DNA from: Silene latifolia
Lineage: Eukaryota > Streptophyta > Magnoliopsida > Caryophyllales > Caryophyllaceae
DNA: 64,000 nt
Direction: 5' to 3'
Assembly (NCBI RefSeq): GCF_048544455.1
Contig: NC_133537.1
Span: forward strand, 16,739,541 to 16,803,540
Shown here one piece after another: positions 35,000 through 49,735 of this stretch. Position numbers and translations under genes: made by a program. The notes beneath the pieces are model-generated. The model was not told where the DNA came from. It saw nothing but the letters and a program-made list of their open reading frames with translations, and did no database searches. Within the stretch, counting starts at the first letter, position 1. Every line of letters begins with the position of its first letter.

Positions 35000-35819
35000 A
35001 GGTTTATACAGATGGTTGTCATTATCTTGCTATGACTACTACACTTGACATTATTATCCTAACTCATCATCATAGATGAAACTGTATAAAACCGGATACA
35101 TAAAGAGAGGCTTCTTGAGAAGCTGAACTGTCATTGTTCTTCTGTTTGGTCAGTTATTGGGAGAAGGCGCTGTTTTTGTATAGTAAGAAAGATCCTTGTG
35201 CAACTTTATCTGTAATGAGCGAACGCCATTGAGTGTTATCTTGGTGATTTGGGGAATACCGAGACTGTATTGTTCGATACAATAACCTCTTAAAAACCCA
35301 CCCTCCTCAGCCCAAATTACGGTGGGGGAGTAAGTAATACTATATTACGGAGTACTATATATTGTAAAGTACAATGTCTTCTCTCGGGTATGTAGTACAT
35401 TCGCTCATCTACTAAACAGTTCAGTGGTAAGAGTTATCGCAATGGTGAATTTGTGAAACATAGGTGTAGTAAATGAGCTGATCCAAGTTCAAGCATTGCT
35501 ATTGTATCTGAAGGATAAACACAGTGTCTATAGCAGCAACAAAAAACAGAGCCAACTTCCAAGAATCATACAAACAACCTCAACCCAAAATTGTCCCGTC
35601 ACACAAACATATTCCGTCTTCATTTTTTTTTTCGTCTTCAAATAGTCGTTTAATTTCAGTTTCCCATATAATTTACTATCATAAAAGTCTCATGAGAGAC
35701 CGTCTCATATTTAAAACATCGCAAAAATCGGTATGGACACATGAGCATTGATTAAAGTTACTCTGGGACAAGAGTAATACCATACTCAAACTGATCAGAA
35801 GTTCATTTTTGGGCGTTGT
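35000..35819. other. E2 3' untranslated and intergenic region
   Basis: No coding frame is convincing. Homology to the E2 ends at the TGA at 34997-34999. The following 300 bases are likely 3' UTR, and the rest is the upstream region of the next gene. Confidence 0.6.
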
Positions 35820-35825
35820 TATAAA
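35820..35825 (+). promoter_or_regulatory. Probable TATA box of the PEARLI 4-like gene
   Basis: TATAAA lies 71 bases before the ATG at 35891. Confidence 0.45.
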
Positions 35826-35830
35826 GCAGT

Positions 35831-35834
<4 letters not shown>

Positions 35835-35864
<30 letters not shown>
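35835..35864 (+). repeat. (GA)15 microsatellite in the 5' leader
   Basis: Fifteen uninterrupted GA units 26 bases before the start codon. GA runs in plant leaders are known binding sites for BBR/BPC factors; that role here is inference. Confidence 0.9.
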
Positions 35865-35867
<3 letters not shown>

Positions 35868-35890
35868 ATTGAGTTGAATTTAAGAGAAAA

Positions 35891-36051
35891 ATGGTGTACA
35901 CAAAAAGAGCAAGAAAAAGAAAAGCAGCCATTAATGTCAAACAACAACAAAAACAAGGAAGCTTTACATCTCCTCCTTGCTACCAGGTCTTTCTCACTTT
36001 CTCATTCTCAACACATAAATGTATGTTCTACATTTACTTGTCATTTTGGTG

Positions 36052-36085
<34 letters not shown>

Positions 36086-37677
36086 CCCTTGCTTTATTTT
36101 CAAATTTTCTCATGTTTTGTGTTGTGAATTTCCTAATTATTCGTAGTTGTTGATGGACGATGGTGTTGTTCTTGGAAGTGTGGAAAGTTGTGAACTTTAA
36201 CATTCAATTGTAGTGCTCTCTCCTTGTCTTTGAATTGTACTCCTGTGTTTTCACTAGGATTTATGTTACTGCTGTCTCCACAACTATATTCATGTATTGA
36301 TTGATCGGATTTAGGCGAATCCAAGTTATATACATTTTGCCTAGTTTTGGTGTTGGAAAACTTAAATTTACAATTGTTATAGGTGAAGGTTAAATTTATG
36401 TAGAGAGGAACTCGCTGCTGTTTTCGCAGAGATATATGACATTCTTAAACTACTGTCTTATTGCGAAAGTCCTGATTTTCATACACACAATAGCAGCCAC
36501 ATAAGTGAGGCCCCTGAAATCCTAGGGGTCTTCAGTCTTGTCCAGAGAAACTAGACCATGTTAAGAGTTAAGAGGGAGATACTGAAATTTCATCTATTTT
36601 GTTGCAATGCAGTCTTCGGAAGTTGGCATCCCTGCAAAGAAACCCCAGCATGAAAAGGAGGACTCAAATCAAGTAGGTGTGTTACAACAATGTAAATTTG
36701 AACAGATGCAGGGAGCGGTCATTCCTGTTCCTGATCCAAAAGGGCTCGACAAATTTCATTCATCACGACACTTGGATCTTCTTGTTGGTTCTTTGAACTA
36801 TAACCTATCAGTAGCCGGTAACTCTTCTACTTCTATACCTGCTACTGCTACTGCTCATGAGGAGCTTGATCCTATCCTTGCTCACAAAACCATGGCTGGT
36901 TCTGGGAGTACTAAAAATGCTGATGACACTCTCCCCCGGGGAGGCAACAAGGAAGCGACAAACCATTTAAGCAGCATACATGGAGAGATTTCAAGCAACT
37001 GTTTCCATGAAAACAGCCCTCAAGAGTCTGCTAGCTTCAACCTAACAGAAATAGCTGAGAAAATGTGTAACTTTGATGAAGTTGACTCGTTTGGATCCGA
37101 GAGCAACTTAGTCTCAGTAGGAGGGTATAAAGTAAAGCCCAAGTATGAATTCCCTCTTGGTCATATTCTTTCCAAGTATGGAGATATAGGTGTTAATTGT
37201 TCTCTAACAGTCAAATTTCGCTCCTTGTGCATGGAACATCTCTGTGACATTATTCAGAACTTGATGGATACTAACATTGTAGCTATCACGGATGACGATC
37301 TTGAAGAAATGATGGGTCATGTTGGAGATTTAGAGAAACAAAATCTCGATATTGAGTGGCTTAAAGAGAGACTGAATGAAATAAGCGAGGCAAAGCGTGC
37401 AATTAAGGTCTTGAGGTCATCTTCGAATGAAAAAACCCATCACGCTGAATTGAAAGCTGAAGTTAAGAAGAGGAGTCAGCAATTGGAAGCGAAAAAGAGA
37501 GAATTTGCTCTCAAAGAAGCAGAACTCCAAGAGCTTGGAAAGGAAATCTTTGCTGATAAACGCGACATTGTTGCAATGGAGAATGGAATCGTCAAAGTGG
37601 AGAAGGTGATATCAGAAAATAAAGCTAAGCTGAGACCTTTTGTGAATATGGAATCATTAGGTCAGGGTTTAATATAG
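35891..37677 (+). CDS. PEARLI 4-like ('phospholipase-like') coiled-coil protein, two exons
   Basis: Exon 1 (35891-35986) encodes 32 residues with a basic, nuclear-signal-like KRARKRK. It ends CCAG before GTCTTT. Exon 2 starts at 36613 after AATGCAG, in phase, and runs to TAG at 37677, giving about 386 residues. The first 200 residues are Ser/Asn-rich and probably disordered. From about residue 207 the KYEFPLGHILSKYGDIGVNC stretch, then RSLCMEHLCDIIQNL and EKQNLDIEWLKERL, match the plant PEARLI 4 family (PF05278). The C-terminus is a charged coiled coil. 'Phospholipase-like' is only a legacy family name; no lipase motif is present. Molecular role is not known from the sequence. An ATG at 36607 in frame would give a shorter form but overlaps the acceptor. 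The 626-bp intron contains a 21-base T run. Confidence 0.75.
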
Positions 37678-38830
37678 ACTTGAATATCTAATGCTGATTT
37701 TGGTTAGACTTGTTAACAATCATAGGCGAAGATATAACTTCACAAGGGTTACTGCTAGTAAGATATTGGCTTAAATGTGTAAGTATAGAGTATTAAGAGT
37801 AAGACGTTTGATGGCCTTTCCGTATATGTATGTTCGTTTGATTCTTAATTTCAAACTTAGGCCACACTGCGATCCTGAGATGTTGCACGAAACACCCCGG
37901 ATAAAAGTCTTAAAGCTAAGAAAGATTCAGAATCCTATGCTTGTCCGTCTTGTAATGAATATTTGCCCATTGACATAAAAGTTTGATGGTGGAATGCAGG
38001 GGAATGAAAGACACAACGTCACACTTCAAATCAAGCAGTTTTATTGTTATTCAAGTCCATCTCTATACAAAGGCCGATAATATCGTCATCTCTTTAGTCG
38101 AGTGTCTTACATGAAAACTAAACTCGAAACTTAGGTAAACTAGAGATTGACATAGTCTGAATTCGAAATTTGAGAGTCCCAACATAATTCAAAAATTTAG
38201 GAAAACTGAAAAACCAAACTCTCTTGGAAAATAACAGAGAATTTTTAGAACTTCTTGTTAAGAGTTCAACCCTTGTTAGCCTCGTTCCGATATTAGACCA
38301 CTGCGTGTCTACTTAAAGAACACAAATTCTCACTTTAGATGAACACTATCCGTCTAAAACTTTAAATGGATATTATCCCTCTCACAAAATGAGAGCTAAT
38401 CCGTCTAAAGGTGTAGGCGGATAGTGTACCTTTCATGAAATGAGAGAGTGGATAATGCAAGTGAGTGGAAAATGGATACCTCCATTGCCCTCCCACTTGC
38501 ATTTTGTAAGAGGAACATTGTTCGTTTAAAACTTTAAACGAATAGTGTCCGTATACAATGAGACGAATTAGTTAAAGAAAATAAGATAATGTCCTTGACC
38601 GGTAAGAACTCGGTACGACTCTCACACATCTTCGTTGTGACCTAAACTATAAAAGATCAAGGCACAGGAGATTGTGTGGGGCCTTCAAAGGACAGCTGTC
38701 AACATGCCAACAGCTCCATATCAATGCATAGTGCATATAGTACACTGATACACCCAAAAAATATGCAAGAAGCTCAGAATTAATGAATTAGGTGAGAAAA
38801 AAGGTAGAAAAAAATGGTGAATACAAGAAG
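37678..38830. other. Intergenic region with a fold-back repeat
   Basis: No gene is seen. Around 38310-38580 several related words recur in both orientations (TCCGTCTAAAACTTTAAA, TTCGTTTAAAACTTTAAACG, TGCAAGTG against CACTTGCA), suggesting a decayed fold-back MITE. The remainder is unremarkable. Confidence 0.5.
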
Positions 38831-40907
38831 TGATGGTTATCAAATAGTACCTCCCAAATGCACGATTTATCGTTGTGCAAAATAGAGGGTCGATCCCACA
38901 AGGAGTCAAGAAGATTACTAATTGTTCTAATCCTACCGTTTAGCTAAGTCAGCAATAAAGGATGAATTTGTTATACTAAGACTACCTAAGACAAAATGAA
39001 ATTCAACTAAACAAGAAATAGGTAAATGAGCAAGAGGAAATGATAAATTGTAAATCAAATGATTTAAAGGCCTAAGACTCGGTTCTCCCCTAAACAATTC
39101 ATAACTTCACACCATTAAATCTCTAGGCCAATCATAAGGGTAACTAGGTGAGGAGGAGATGACTCTAATTCGCCTAAGACCCCCCCTCTCCCGGGTTCGA
39201 AGTAGGACACTAGCACTACCCACCAACCCCCCTCTCGGGTTTGAAGGTCGGAATCCTCAACTCAACACTCAACAACCCCAAAAACGTGCACTTTTCCAAG
39301 GAGGTCGAGAAATTGGTCAAGGTCATTAAGTACTCATCATAATCCGGGTCATCCCACTCCTTCTCTCGAAGGTCGATTTCAAACGCTAGTCTAGAGGTAC
39401 CTTCCCTTGGTTCTCCCTTTCGGTCTCAACCTAGGTTAGCAATAGGGTCGAATCCCGGGTACCCAACTTACAACCTAACCAACTCTCGTTGGTGGACAAG
39501 GGTCACAAGTCGACACTACCCAAAATCAGCCCATAAACCAAATCATTCCTCTAAACTACCCTCACCAATTTCCCCAAATAATTAGCCTTTATGAGATTCA
39601 ATTAGTGAAGTTACTCATGTCGGGTCAAACCGAGTCCTAGTGAAAGACTACTCACTAATCATGTTTCTAAAAGCAAGAGGAGCAACGAAGATGGTTTCTT
39701 TAGGTATAAACATGGTGAGAGAATAAATTCTACTACTAATCATGCAATGAATCAACAATAATTATGAGGAAAAATAATTTAATCTAATAATGATGAGGAT
39801 TGAACTAAAAGACACAACCTTTAACACAAGTAACTCAAAGATTCAATCTTTAACACAAGGAAATCAAAGACTCAATCTTTAGGTGTAAATAACAAAGATG
39901 AACAAAGGAAAGATGAACAAGAGAAATAATAACAACAATCAAACAACTAGATTGGAATCCTAACATAAACAATCAAACAAAACTTGAAGGAAAAGCAAAT
40001 GTAAACAAATGAAATTAGGGAAAGAAATAATACCAACTCAATAGCAAGAAAGGAATTTGGATTGAAAAATAAGGAAGGAGGAACCTTCAATCTTCTTACA
40101 ACCCAGTTTCTACTACTAAGCATGATGTAATAATTGAAGAACTTGTTCTAATTAGGGAAAGATTAACAAAGTAATTAACAAGATTCAAGTTTGGGAAGGG
40201 AAATTAATTTAGATCTGGGGTTGTGTGTACAACTGATTAAAGGAGGGGGTATATATAGTTTGCACCAAGATTAGGGTAGGATTTGTAAATGGGCCTGAAA
40301 TGCGGGTATGCGCTCCCGGCCGGTCAACCGGCTGCCGGGCCTATGACCGGCTGGGAAGTTCCTGGAAGTTGAATTGATTTTTGATATCATCAGGTGGCCA
40401 TGGCCGGGCAACCGGCTGCCGGTCACTGACCGGCTGGGAGGCACGTTGACTTCATCTTGACTCCTGGGCTTTATGGGAACTCCCAGCTGGGTGACCGGCT
40501 GCCGGCCTTATGACCGGCTGGGAAGTTCCTGTAACTTCCTTTGATCTTGAGCTCATTGTTCTCCCAGCCGGGTAGCCGGCTGCCGGGCTACCGGCTGAGA
40601 ATTCCCTTTGCCTAATCCTTACTTGAATTGTATACATTTGGTGTTCCCAGCCGGCTGACCGGCTGCCGGCCTACCGGCTGGGAGTACTTCTCGGCATCAA
40701 TTCCTCCTCCTTCCATGCTTAGTTGAGTGAACTCGTCTTCTAGCTTCAATTCTCCCATTCTCGCCTCAATTCCTGCAAGGGAGGTACAATATCATAGGTA
40801 TGGGAATTAGGGCATGAATTGCAAGCAAGAACGTATAAAACCGACCCAAATGGAGTCGGAAAGCATAAAAATAGAGGGGAAAAGTGGTGTAAAAGAATCC
40901 TATATCA
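38831..40907 (-). repeat. 3' LTR of an Athila-like element (minus strand)
   Basis: On the minus strand it starts TGATATAGG right after a CAAGTGTGGGGAGGTT tract and ends near ACCATCA. The end contains the CCTTGTGGGATCGACCCTC and GGGAGGTACTATT words that typify Athila LTR 3' ends. The partner LTR would lie beyond the right window edge because later insertions split the element. A palindromic cluster lies in its U3 part (40314-40684). Confidence 0.7.
40314..40684. repeat. CCGGCTGGG palindromic cluster, five units, in LTR U3
   Basis: Units at 40314, 40400, 40481, 40562 and 40645 are about 40 bp each at intervals of 81-86 bp. Each contains ACCGGCTGCCGG (or a one-base variant), and most are bracketed by CCCAGCCGG and CCGGCTGGGA, so each can fold on itself. 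They are GC-rich islands in AT-rich DNA. Five similar units lie at 45884-46240. Confidence 0.85.
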
Positions 40908-40920
40908 AACCTCCCCACAC
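40908..40920 (-). other. Polypurine tract of the Athila-like element
   Basis: On the minus strand GTGTGGGGAGGTT directly precedes the LTR start TGATATAGG. This is the Athila-style tract. Confidence 0.65.
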
Positions 40921-43947
<3,027 letters not shown>

Positions 43948-45679
43948 CTACTCGTACTCGGTCTCATCGCCATCACCGTCCCCATTGCCATCATCATCAC
44001 CATCATCATTACCGGCCCCGAACTCGGACTCACGGATGAAATCGTCCGTGTTCATCGGCATGTCCGAGCCGAAACCCCCCGTGATGTCAGTAAAGGGCTC
44101 ATGGCTCCCGCCGGGCATGTTAGAACCTCCCTCTCCAAAGATGGAGGGAGAACCTCTAAACCACCTAGTATCTTGTCCTTCCCCTTGAGTGGAAGGTGGC
44201 GTAGGGAAGACCGGGGCGCTATAGTAGTCGGGGCGCAAATTAATGTCGCCGTAGAGATAGGTCCCGTCCTCCGGATGCCCGCCATCCGGAAATAGGTAGT
44301 AGGAGGGGTGGAGGTTGGAGGGGTGCTTGTATTGGCGCCTCATATAATCATCATAAACCGGAAATTGACCGATAGAGTGGTCAAAGTAAATCCGGTCTAG
44401 TCGTTGTTGAAGTCCATGCCGCTCACTAGCGGCGGTTGCCATGTTAATCTTCATATCCTCCATAAAGGAGATGAGGTCGGCGTGGAGAGGGGGTGGTTGT
44501 TGTGGTTGGTGACTAGAGGAACCCTCCCCTTGTTGGAAAGGTCCGGCAACGAAGGGGGAAGAGGGTGTGGTATACCGCAAGGTAGGTCTCGCGGGGATGA
44601 TTGGTCGGTCACGGGTGTAGCGAAGATTGGGATTTTGTTGTTGGGGGAATGGAGGGGTCTTCGGGGCTCTCAATTTCAAGCAAATAATGTGGTGAGTTTG
44701 GCACCACTTTCATCTTCTCGGGGTTAGGAAGGGGAATCGAATTTCTGTCAACACCGTTCATCCGGATTTGTCAATAGTCAAGGCCGTCGTTCGGGTTAGT
44801 CTTTAACCAATTGAGGTTGCGGTTGATGTAGTTCTTGAAAAGCATGGTATACTCTATAATGTACCTCATACCACTCAAGTTTACCCTCCGATTGAGTCGC
44901 TTGGCTAAATGGGTGATGAGTCCACCCACGACAATTGAAGTTGTTTGGCTCGGAGAGTTGCTAAGGCGTTGCAAGGTAAGGGCCAAGTGGTGAGCAATGT
45001 CTATCTTGAAGGTAGTGGGGTTGGAACAAAGGTAAGACCCTCGAATTTCCAACTCCTCCATTCGGAAGTTGTGATTCTCCTCTCGACCGAAAATAGTCCA
45101 CCCCATAAACCAGTGCCAAACCCAAATAGCCGCATTATGGACAGTATTAGCGGCTCTCTTGACCCCCGGTAGGTCGTCTAAACCCGTGATCGCCTTCCAT
45201 AAGGCCCCGTGGTCAAAGGTTTCAGGTGCCTTGTGATGAGGGCTCGTGTCAAGCCTGAAATGAGAGGCAAAGGTCGGTAGGGTCAAAGAGTAATCCTTGT
45301 TCATCAGACAGAAATACAAGAACACTACTTTTTGGGATTGGCGATGCTTATCAATACGAAGGGAACTCAAAAACTCTCATGTGAGTCGGGAATAGGTTTT
45401 TTCATGGAGTCCATACATCATCCGCATTCCTACCCCTTTAAATAAGTCAAGAGTCACTTGGTCTAGCCCTAACTCCCGCATGGATTGTCTATCAATGAAT
45501 CAGGTCGGGGTGAGGGGACGTTGTTTGAATAAAACGAATTTACCTTTCATAGTGACGGATACAAATTGGAGGTCCGGGAAGTCGGGATCGGAGCTCATAT
45601 CATTCGCCGCCGCCGCCACCACCATTTTCGCCTGTTGGAGGGCCAAATCACCCTTTCTCACTTTTTTCTTTGGGGCCAT
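43948..45679 (-). pseudogene. Decayed Athila ORF1-like reading frame
   Basis: The frame starts MAPKKKVRKGDLALQQAKMV (ATG at 45679). After stops near 45500 and 45375 it resumes in the same frame with VVFLYFCLMNKDYSLTL, ALWKAITGLDDLPG, WHWFMGWTIFGREEN and GGLITHLAKRLN. This pattern (a FGR(A/E)EN block followed by a GGxITH block) recalls the Athila ORF1 family (PF03078). A frameshift near 44.7 kb leads to a Pro/Gln-rich then very acidic Asp/Gly C-terminus ending at 43948. It lies between the expected pol end and the LTR, the place of the extra ORF in Athila-type elements. Not functional as read. Lineage is by motif recall, not search. Confidence 0.65.
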
Positions 45680-45883
45680 TTTGTGATTTTTAGGGAGGGT
45701 TAAGGGTTGAGGTGGTGGTTGTGGTGGTTTGTTGGTAGTGGGGAGGTGTTTAGAGGTGGTGGGAGTGGTTGTTGATTGATTGTGGTGGAGAGGGGTTAGG
45801 GTTAGAGGGAGGATGAGAGGGGAAGTTGTCGAAAAAATAATAGAGTTTGGGTTGTTTTTCGAGTAAAAATGAGCATCAGGGGT

Positions 45884-46240
45884 TTTCCAGCCGGTCATCA
45901 GAAGACCGGCTGGGAAAATGAGTAATTTCAAAATCTTCCAAAAAGTTACAGAAACCTCTCAGCCGGTCAGAGGACCGGCGGCCGGTCACCCGGCTGGGAG
46001 AACACCCAAACACCAAACCTGCCTAATATGCATTCCCAGCCGGTGGACCGGCTGCCGGCTGGGACATCTCATCCTTGTCATTTTATTACATTTTACCCAA
46101 GTAACGCATTCCCCGCCGGTGGACCGGCTGCCGGCCTGCCGGCTGGGACTCCTCATCCTTCAACTTGTCAAATTTCAATAAAAAATTTCCAGAAACTTCC
46201 CAGCCGGTCAGAAGACCGGCTGCCGGTCACCCGGCTGGGA
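45884..46240. repeat. Second CCGGCTGGG palindromic cluster, five units
   Basis: Units at 45884, 45957, 46034, 46110 and 46198 carry CCAGCCGGT at one end and CCGGCTGGGA at the other, with ACCGGCTGCCGG inside most of them. Orientation is the same as in the LTR cluster. Spacing is 73-88 bp. The cluster lies just upstream of the decayed ORF's start on the element strand. Confidence 0.85.
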
Positions 46241-46627
46241 ATACGTTCCTTACTCGTTTTCTTCATTATACCCCTAGGCCCATATCCTATCACCTATTGG
46301 CCTCGACTTTCGTGTTTTCGACTTTCAAAACCGACTCATGACGTCGGGAAAAAGGCCAATTGATGGTCAAACGCTTGTTCGTCATACAAATCCCAAATTC
46401 TTCAGCAATTGTAACCGACATCAATCAAAATGTCAAGTATCATCCGTCCAAAATTTCTCATTTCCTACCTAAATGCATGATATTTACAATGTTGCATGGG
46501 TTGCCTCCCATGTAGCGCCCTTGTTTTATGTCGTAGGCTCGACGTAGTCAAGAAATAAAATCAAGTATGGAGAAGGTAAGTACCGATGGAGCATATGTTC
46601 TTCATGATGGGTGCCCCGACAATGTAA
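46241..46627 (-). mobile_element. Athila-like internal sequence up to the copia insertion
   Basis: On the minus strand the word GGGCGCTACATGGGAGGCAA (46508-46527) is the kind found just after the pol stop in Athila-type elements. No pol coding remains in this short piece, because the rest is displaced by the copia insertion. Confidence 0.55.
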
Positions 46628-47875
46628 TGTTGGAGTTAGTGTCCTCCACAATAGTGCGTTAACATAATAAATCTCATTAATGGAATATCATCAGATATTT
46701 ATTTATTTGATCCTCGGCAGTTGATTAACGTAAATCGATAACGGTTGGCTGACTAGAGTTTGACGTTATTGTCGTGAGACGGCGGTGATCAACTGACCCC
46801 TTTCGGTCACACCTAAAGGAACGAACCCCAATTGATAACTAATTAATTGTATGAGATACAATTTGTTTAGTCCCTTGATTTATAGACTAAGAGGTTAGTC
46901 GATTATTTTTAGAGAGATTTCGAGTTGCGAACTCGAGGAGCGACAGTTATTATTTAATTATGCGATAATTGAATAATAATTTTTGGGAGACGAGTTTTAG
47001 TTAATTAACTATTAATTTACTAAAATTGTACTAATTTATTAATGTGATTAATATTAGTACGTAAATAATATGTGTAGTGGTACACGTATATTTACGGAGT
47101 GAATTGGACAAATTAATTATGGAAGTATTTAAACATGATACGATGTTTAAAATAAAAATTACACGGATTTGTGCGACAAATATAAGACCCAACATGGACC
47201 CGTAAATGGTCAAGTGGACCGTGTAAAATAAGAGTAGTGGATGATTACTCACATAATTATTTCACCTTATTTTGTATACTACCATAATTTATCTTATACT
47301 AGATTTTGCATGTGATGTAAGATAAAAATATAAGACAAAATTGTCCACTACCACACTCCATTCCACCCGCCACTTCCCTTCCCATACACTCCATATATTG
47401 TTCAATTATTCACTCTACTTCACTACTTTACTCAACACTTTTGCATGTGAATAATTCTACTACATCTCTCTAAAATAATAATCATCACTACTAAGCTTGT
47501 TAGTAAGAACATAAATAATATTACTAAGACTAGTTAGTAATATTTCTAATAATAATCAAGGGTACAATATTAATAAGTTCTAGTTCAATATTTGTTAATA
47601 TTTCTGGGTTAGTTCTTGGGTGCAACAAGAAGGAGATCTTCTTATTGAAGATTTGCAAGGAGGATCTTCCATTTGGTTTAAGCTCAAGAACAAGCTAGTA
47701 AGGTGAACTAGCTTGTGCCCTTTTTACCACAAATTCAATGTAAGGAAATTATTTTTCCTTATACTTTCTTTTTATGCTTTCATATTAGCATGCATGTTAC
47801 ATAGATCACCTAAATAACAATTTATGAGATAAATTAATTTTATTAGAGAGTATAATATGGATCTATGATCTAACA
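46628..47875 (+). repeat. 5' LTR of the copia element
   Basis: 1248 bp from TGTTGGA to TCTAACA, imperfect inverse ends, followed two bases later by the primer binding site. Confidence 0.8.
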
Positions 47876-47877
47876 AG

Positions 47878-47889
47878 TGGTATCAGAGC
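47878..47889 (+). other. Primer binding site of the copia element
   Basis: TGGTATCAGAGC, complementary to initiator tRNA-Met, the usual copia primer. Confidence 0.9.
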
Positions 47890-49735
47890 TTAGGCTTGTA
47901 ATTTGCATGTTGATTTTAAGCATTTTAATGAATTATGTGATAATTTATAAAAACTCAAAAATTGTGTTAGAAGAGGTTTTAGCACGAAATTTTTGGGACA
48001 TGCATACCTACGGATCTAAAAAGGTTTGTGGAATTTGTTTGGTGATTTTTGAAGTTATTTTGCTATTTTTAATGATTTTTGGTAGAAAACCGAGTCAAAA
48101 TGTTGCATTTTAGTGAAAAATTGACTAAAATTAGTTAAAAGTTGATTCGGTGCATGGATTTTTTATGGTAGTTCATGCATGTTTTCTACTGATTTTATGC
48201 AAAAAGTTGAAGGTTGGTTCGAATTTTTTGCATGTTTATTGATTTTATCAAATAAAAGTTGATAAAAGTCAAATTAATTAATCATAATTTCGAAACTTTT
48301 GATTCTGCCCATGATAAATTTATGTACATTTAAGAATATTATTTAAATGTCAAAAGTGATTTTGCATGTGTGTTTTCACTTTGTTTTGATGTTTACTGGT
48401 TTTAGAGGTTAAAAACCGATAAATATCGATCTTTTTCTTCACAAAATTTATCCGGAATTTTTCGGCACTTTTTATGACATTTTGGTGTTCTTGGGAGTGT
48501 TCCAGAATACTAAAATTTTTTGTTTCAATTTTTTGGGTAATTTTTCAATTATTTTGGATTTTTACTTAAATGTTATGATTTTATCGATTAAATTAGCAAA
48601 TTATCACCAAATCAAACTAATACATTATCATAAAATTAGTGAGGACTAATTTTGAGGTTCAAAACATTTGGACAATTAGTTTGGACTTAAATGAGATTTA
48701 AGAGTTAATATTGATTTTTACATGTTAAAAATCGATTAAATCCACAAAAACCGAGATGGATACCAATGAATGTTAGATAGGGCGATTTTGGCATCATTTT
48801 TACAGAATTTTAAGCATATTTATTTAAGTTGAATGAATGATTGTCATTTATTTAAAGTATTTATCTTATTGTACCTAGTATGGCCTAGTTAATTTTAATC
48901 GTTATTACCCGAAATGAATGGGAATATCGATTTGTTTGTAACTAAATACGATCTCGTATCGTCGGTTTGTAATTAATTAATAGTTTTATTTTATTTTATT
49001 AATTAATGTATAATAGGAATAGCTATGTAATTCATTTGTAATAGTTATTTTTACCGGCGTTTCCAAAAGACGGATTACAACGAGACGGAGTCTATTTTTG
49101 GAAGGTGTTCCAAATCCCACAAGGAAGAGCCACTTATGGAATGAAGAGGCAAGGGACCAAGAAGTTGGTTTCCGAAATGTAATAGACTAGTTTTTATTAA
49201 CTAGGTGGCCATACTAGGATTTATTCATATGCTTACATGTTTGCTTGTTTTTATTTTCACGCATGCCAAAATCGCCATTCACATGCATTTTATTTTCGCG
49301 GTTGTCAATTCACGTCATTTACATTCACTGAATTAATTCACTTATAAGGAATTTATGACTAAATTGACAAGATCTCTCACATAACTAAAATTGAGATTAG
49401 CCTGACCAATTAGTAACACCTATGAATCTCTTGTTCATTAGAGCCACGCTCGCCCAAGCAGGGTGTTCTCTTTTTACCTTGGGTAAGTAGGGTGGTAAAC
49501 GGTTATCACACGCTAAAATTGGTTGGACTCAACGGGATATAAGACGGTCTTGTGTTCCGGGGCTAGTAGATGAATTTGAGGAAATTCGTCGATCAAGAGT
49601 TCTAGAGGTAGAATTAGTCAACGTGACTTACCGAATTTACGCAATTATGGGATGTTTCGCCCAAGCGATGCTCATTTTTGTTTAATATTTGGGTCTTGGA
49701 ATCATTTATATAATTTAGTGGGAGGTCATTATATA
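47890..49735 (+). mobile_element. Copia leader, noncoding
   Basis: About 1.85 kb before the solo LTR plus about 90 bp after it (52651-52742). AT-rich, no coding frame of note. An unusually long leader for a copia element. Confidence 0.6.

Noticed and set aside
36607-36612. ATGCAG considered as the start codon of the PEARLI 4-like protein
   Set aside because: It coincides with a good splice acceptor, and an upstream exon joins in phase; kept only as an alternative.
37775-37978. 67-codon frame after the PEARLI 4-like gene
   Set aside because: No domain, no splice partner, likely 3' UTR or intergenic.
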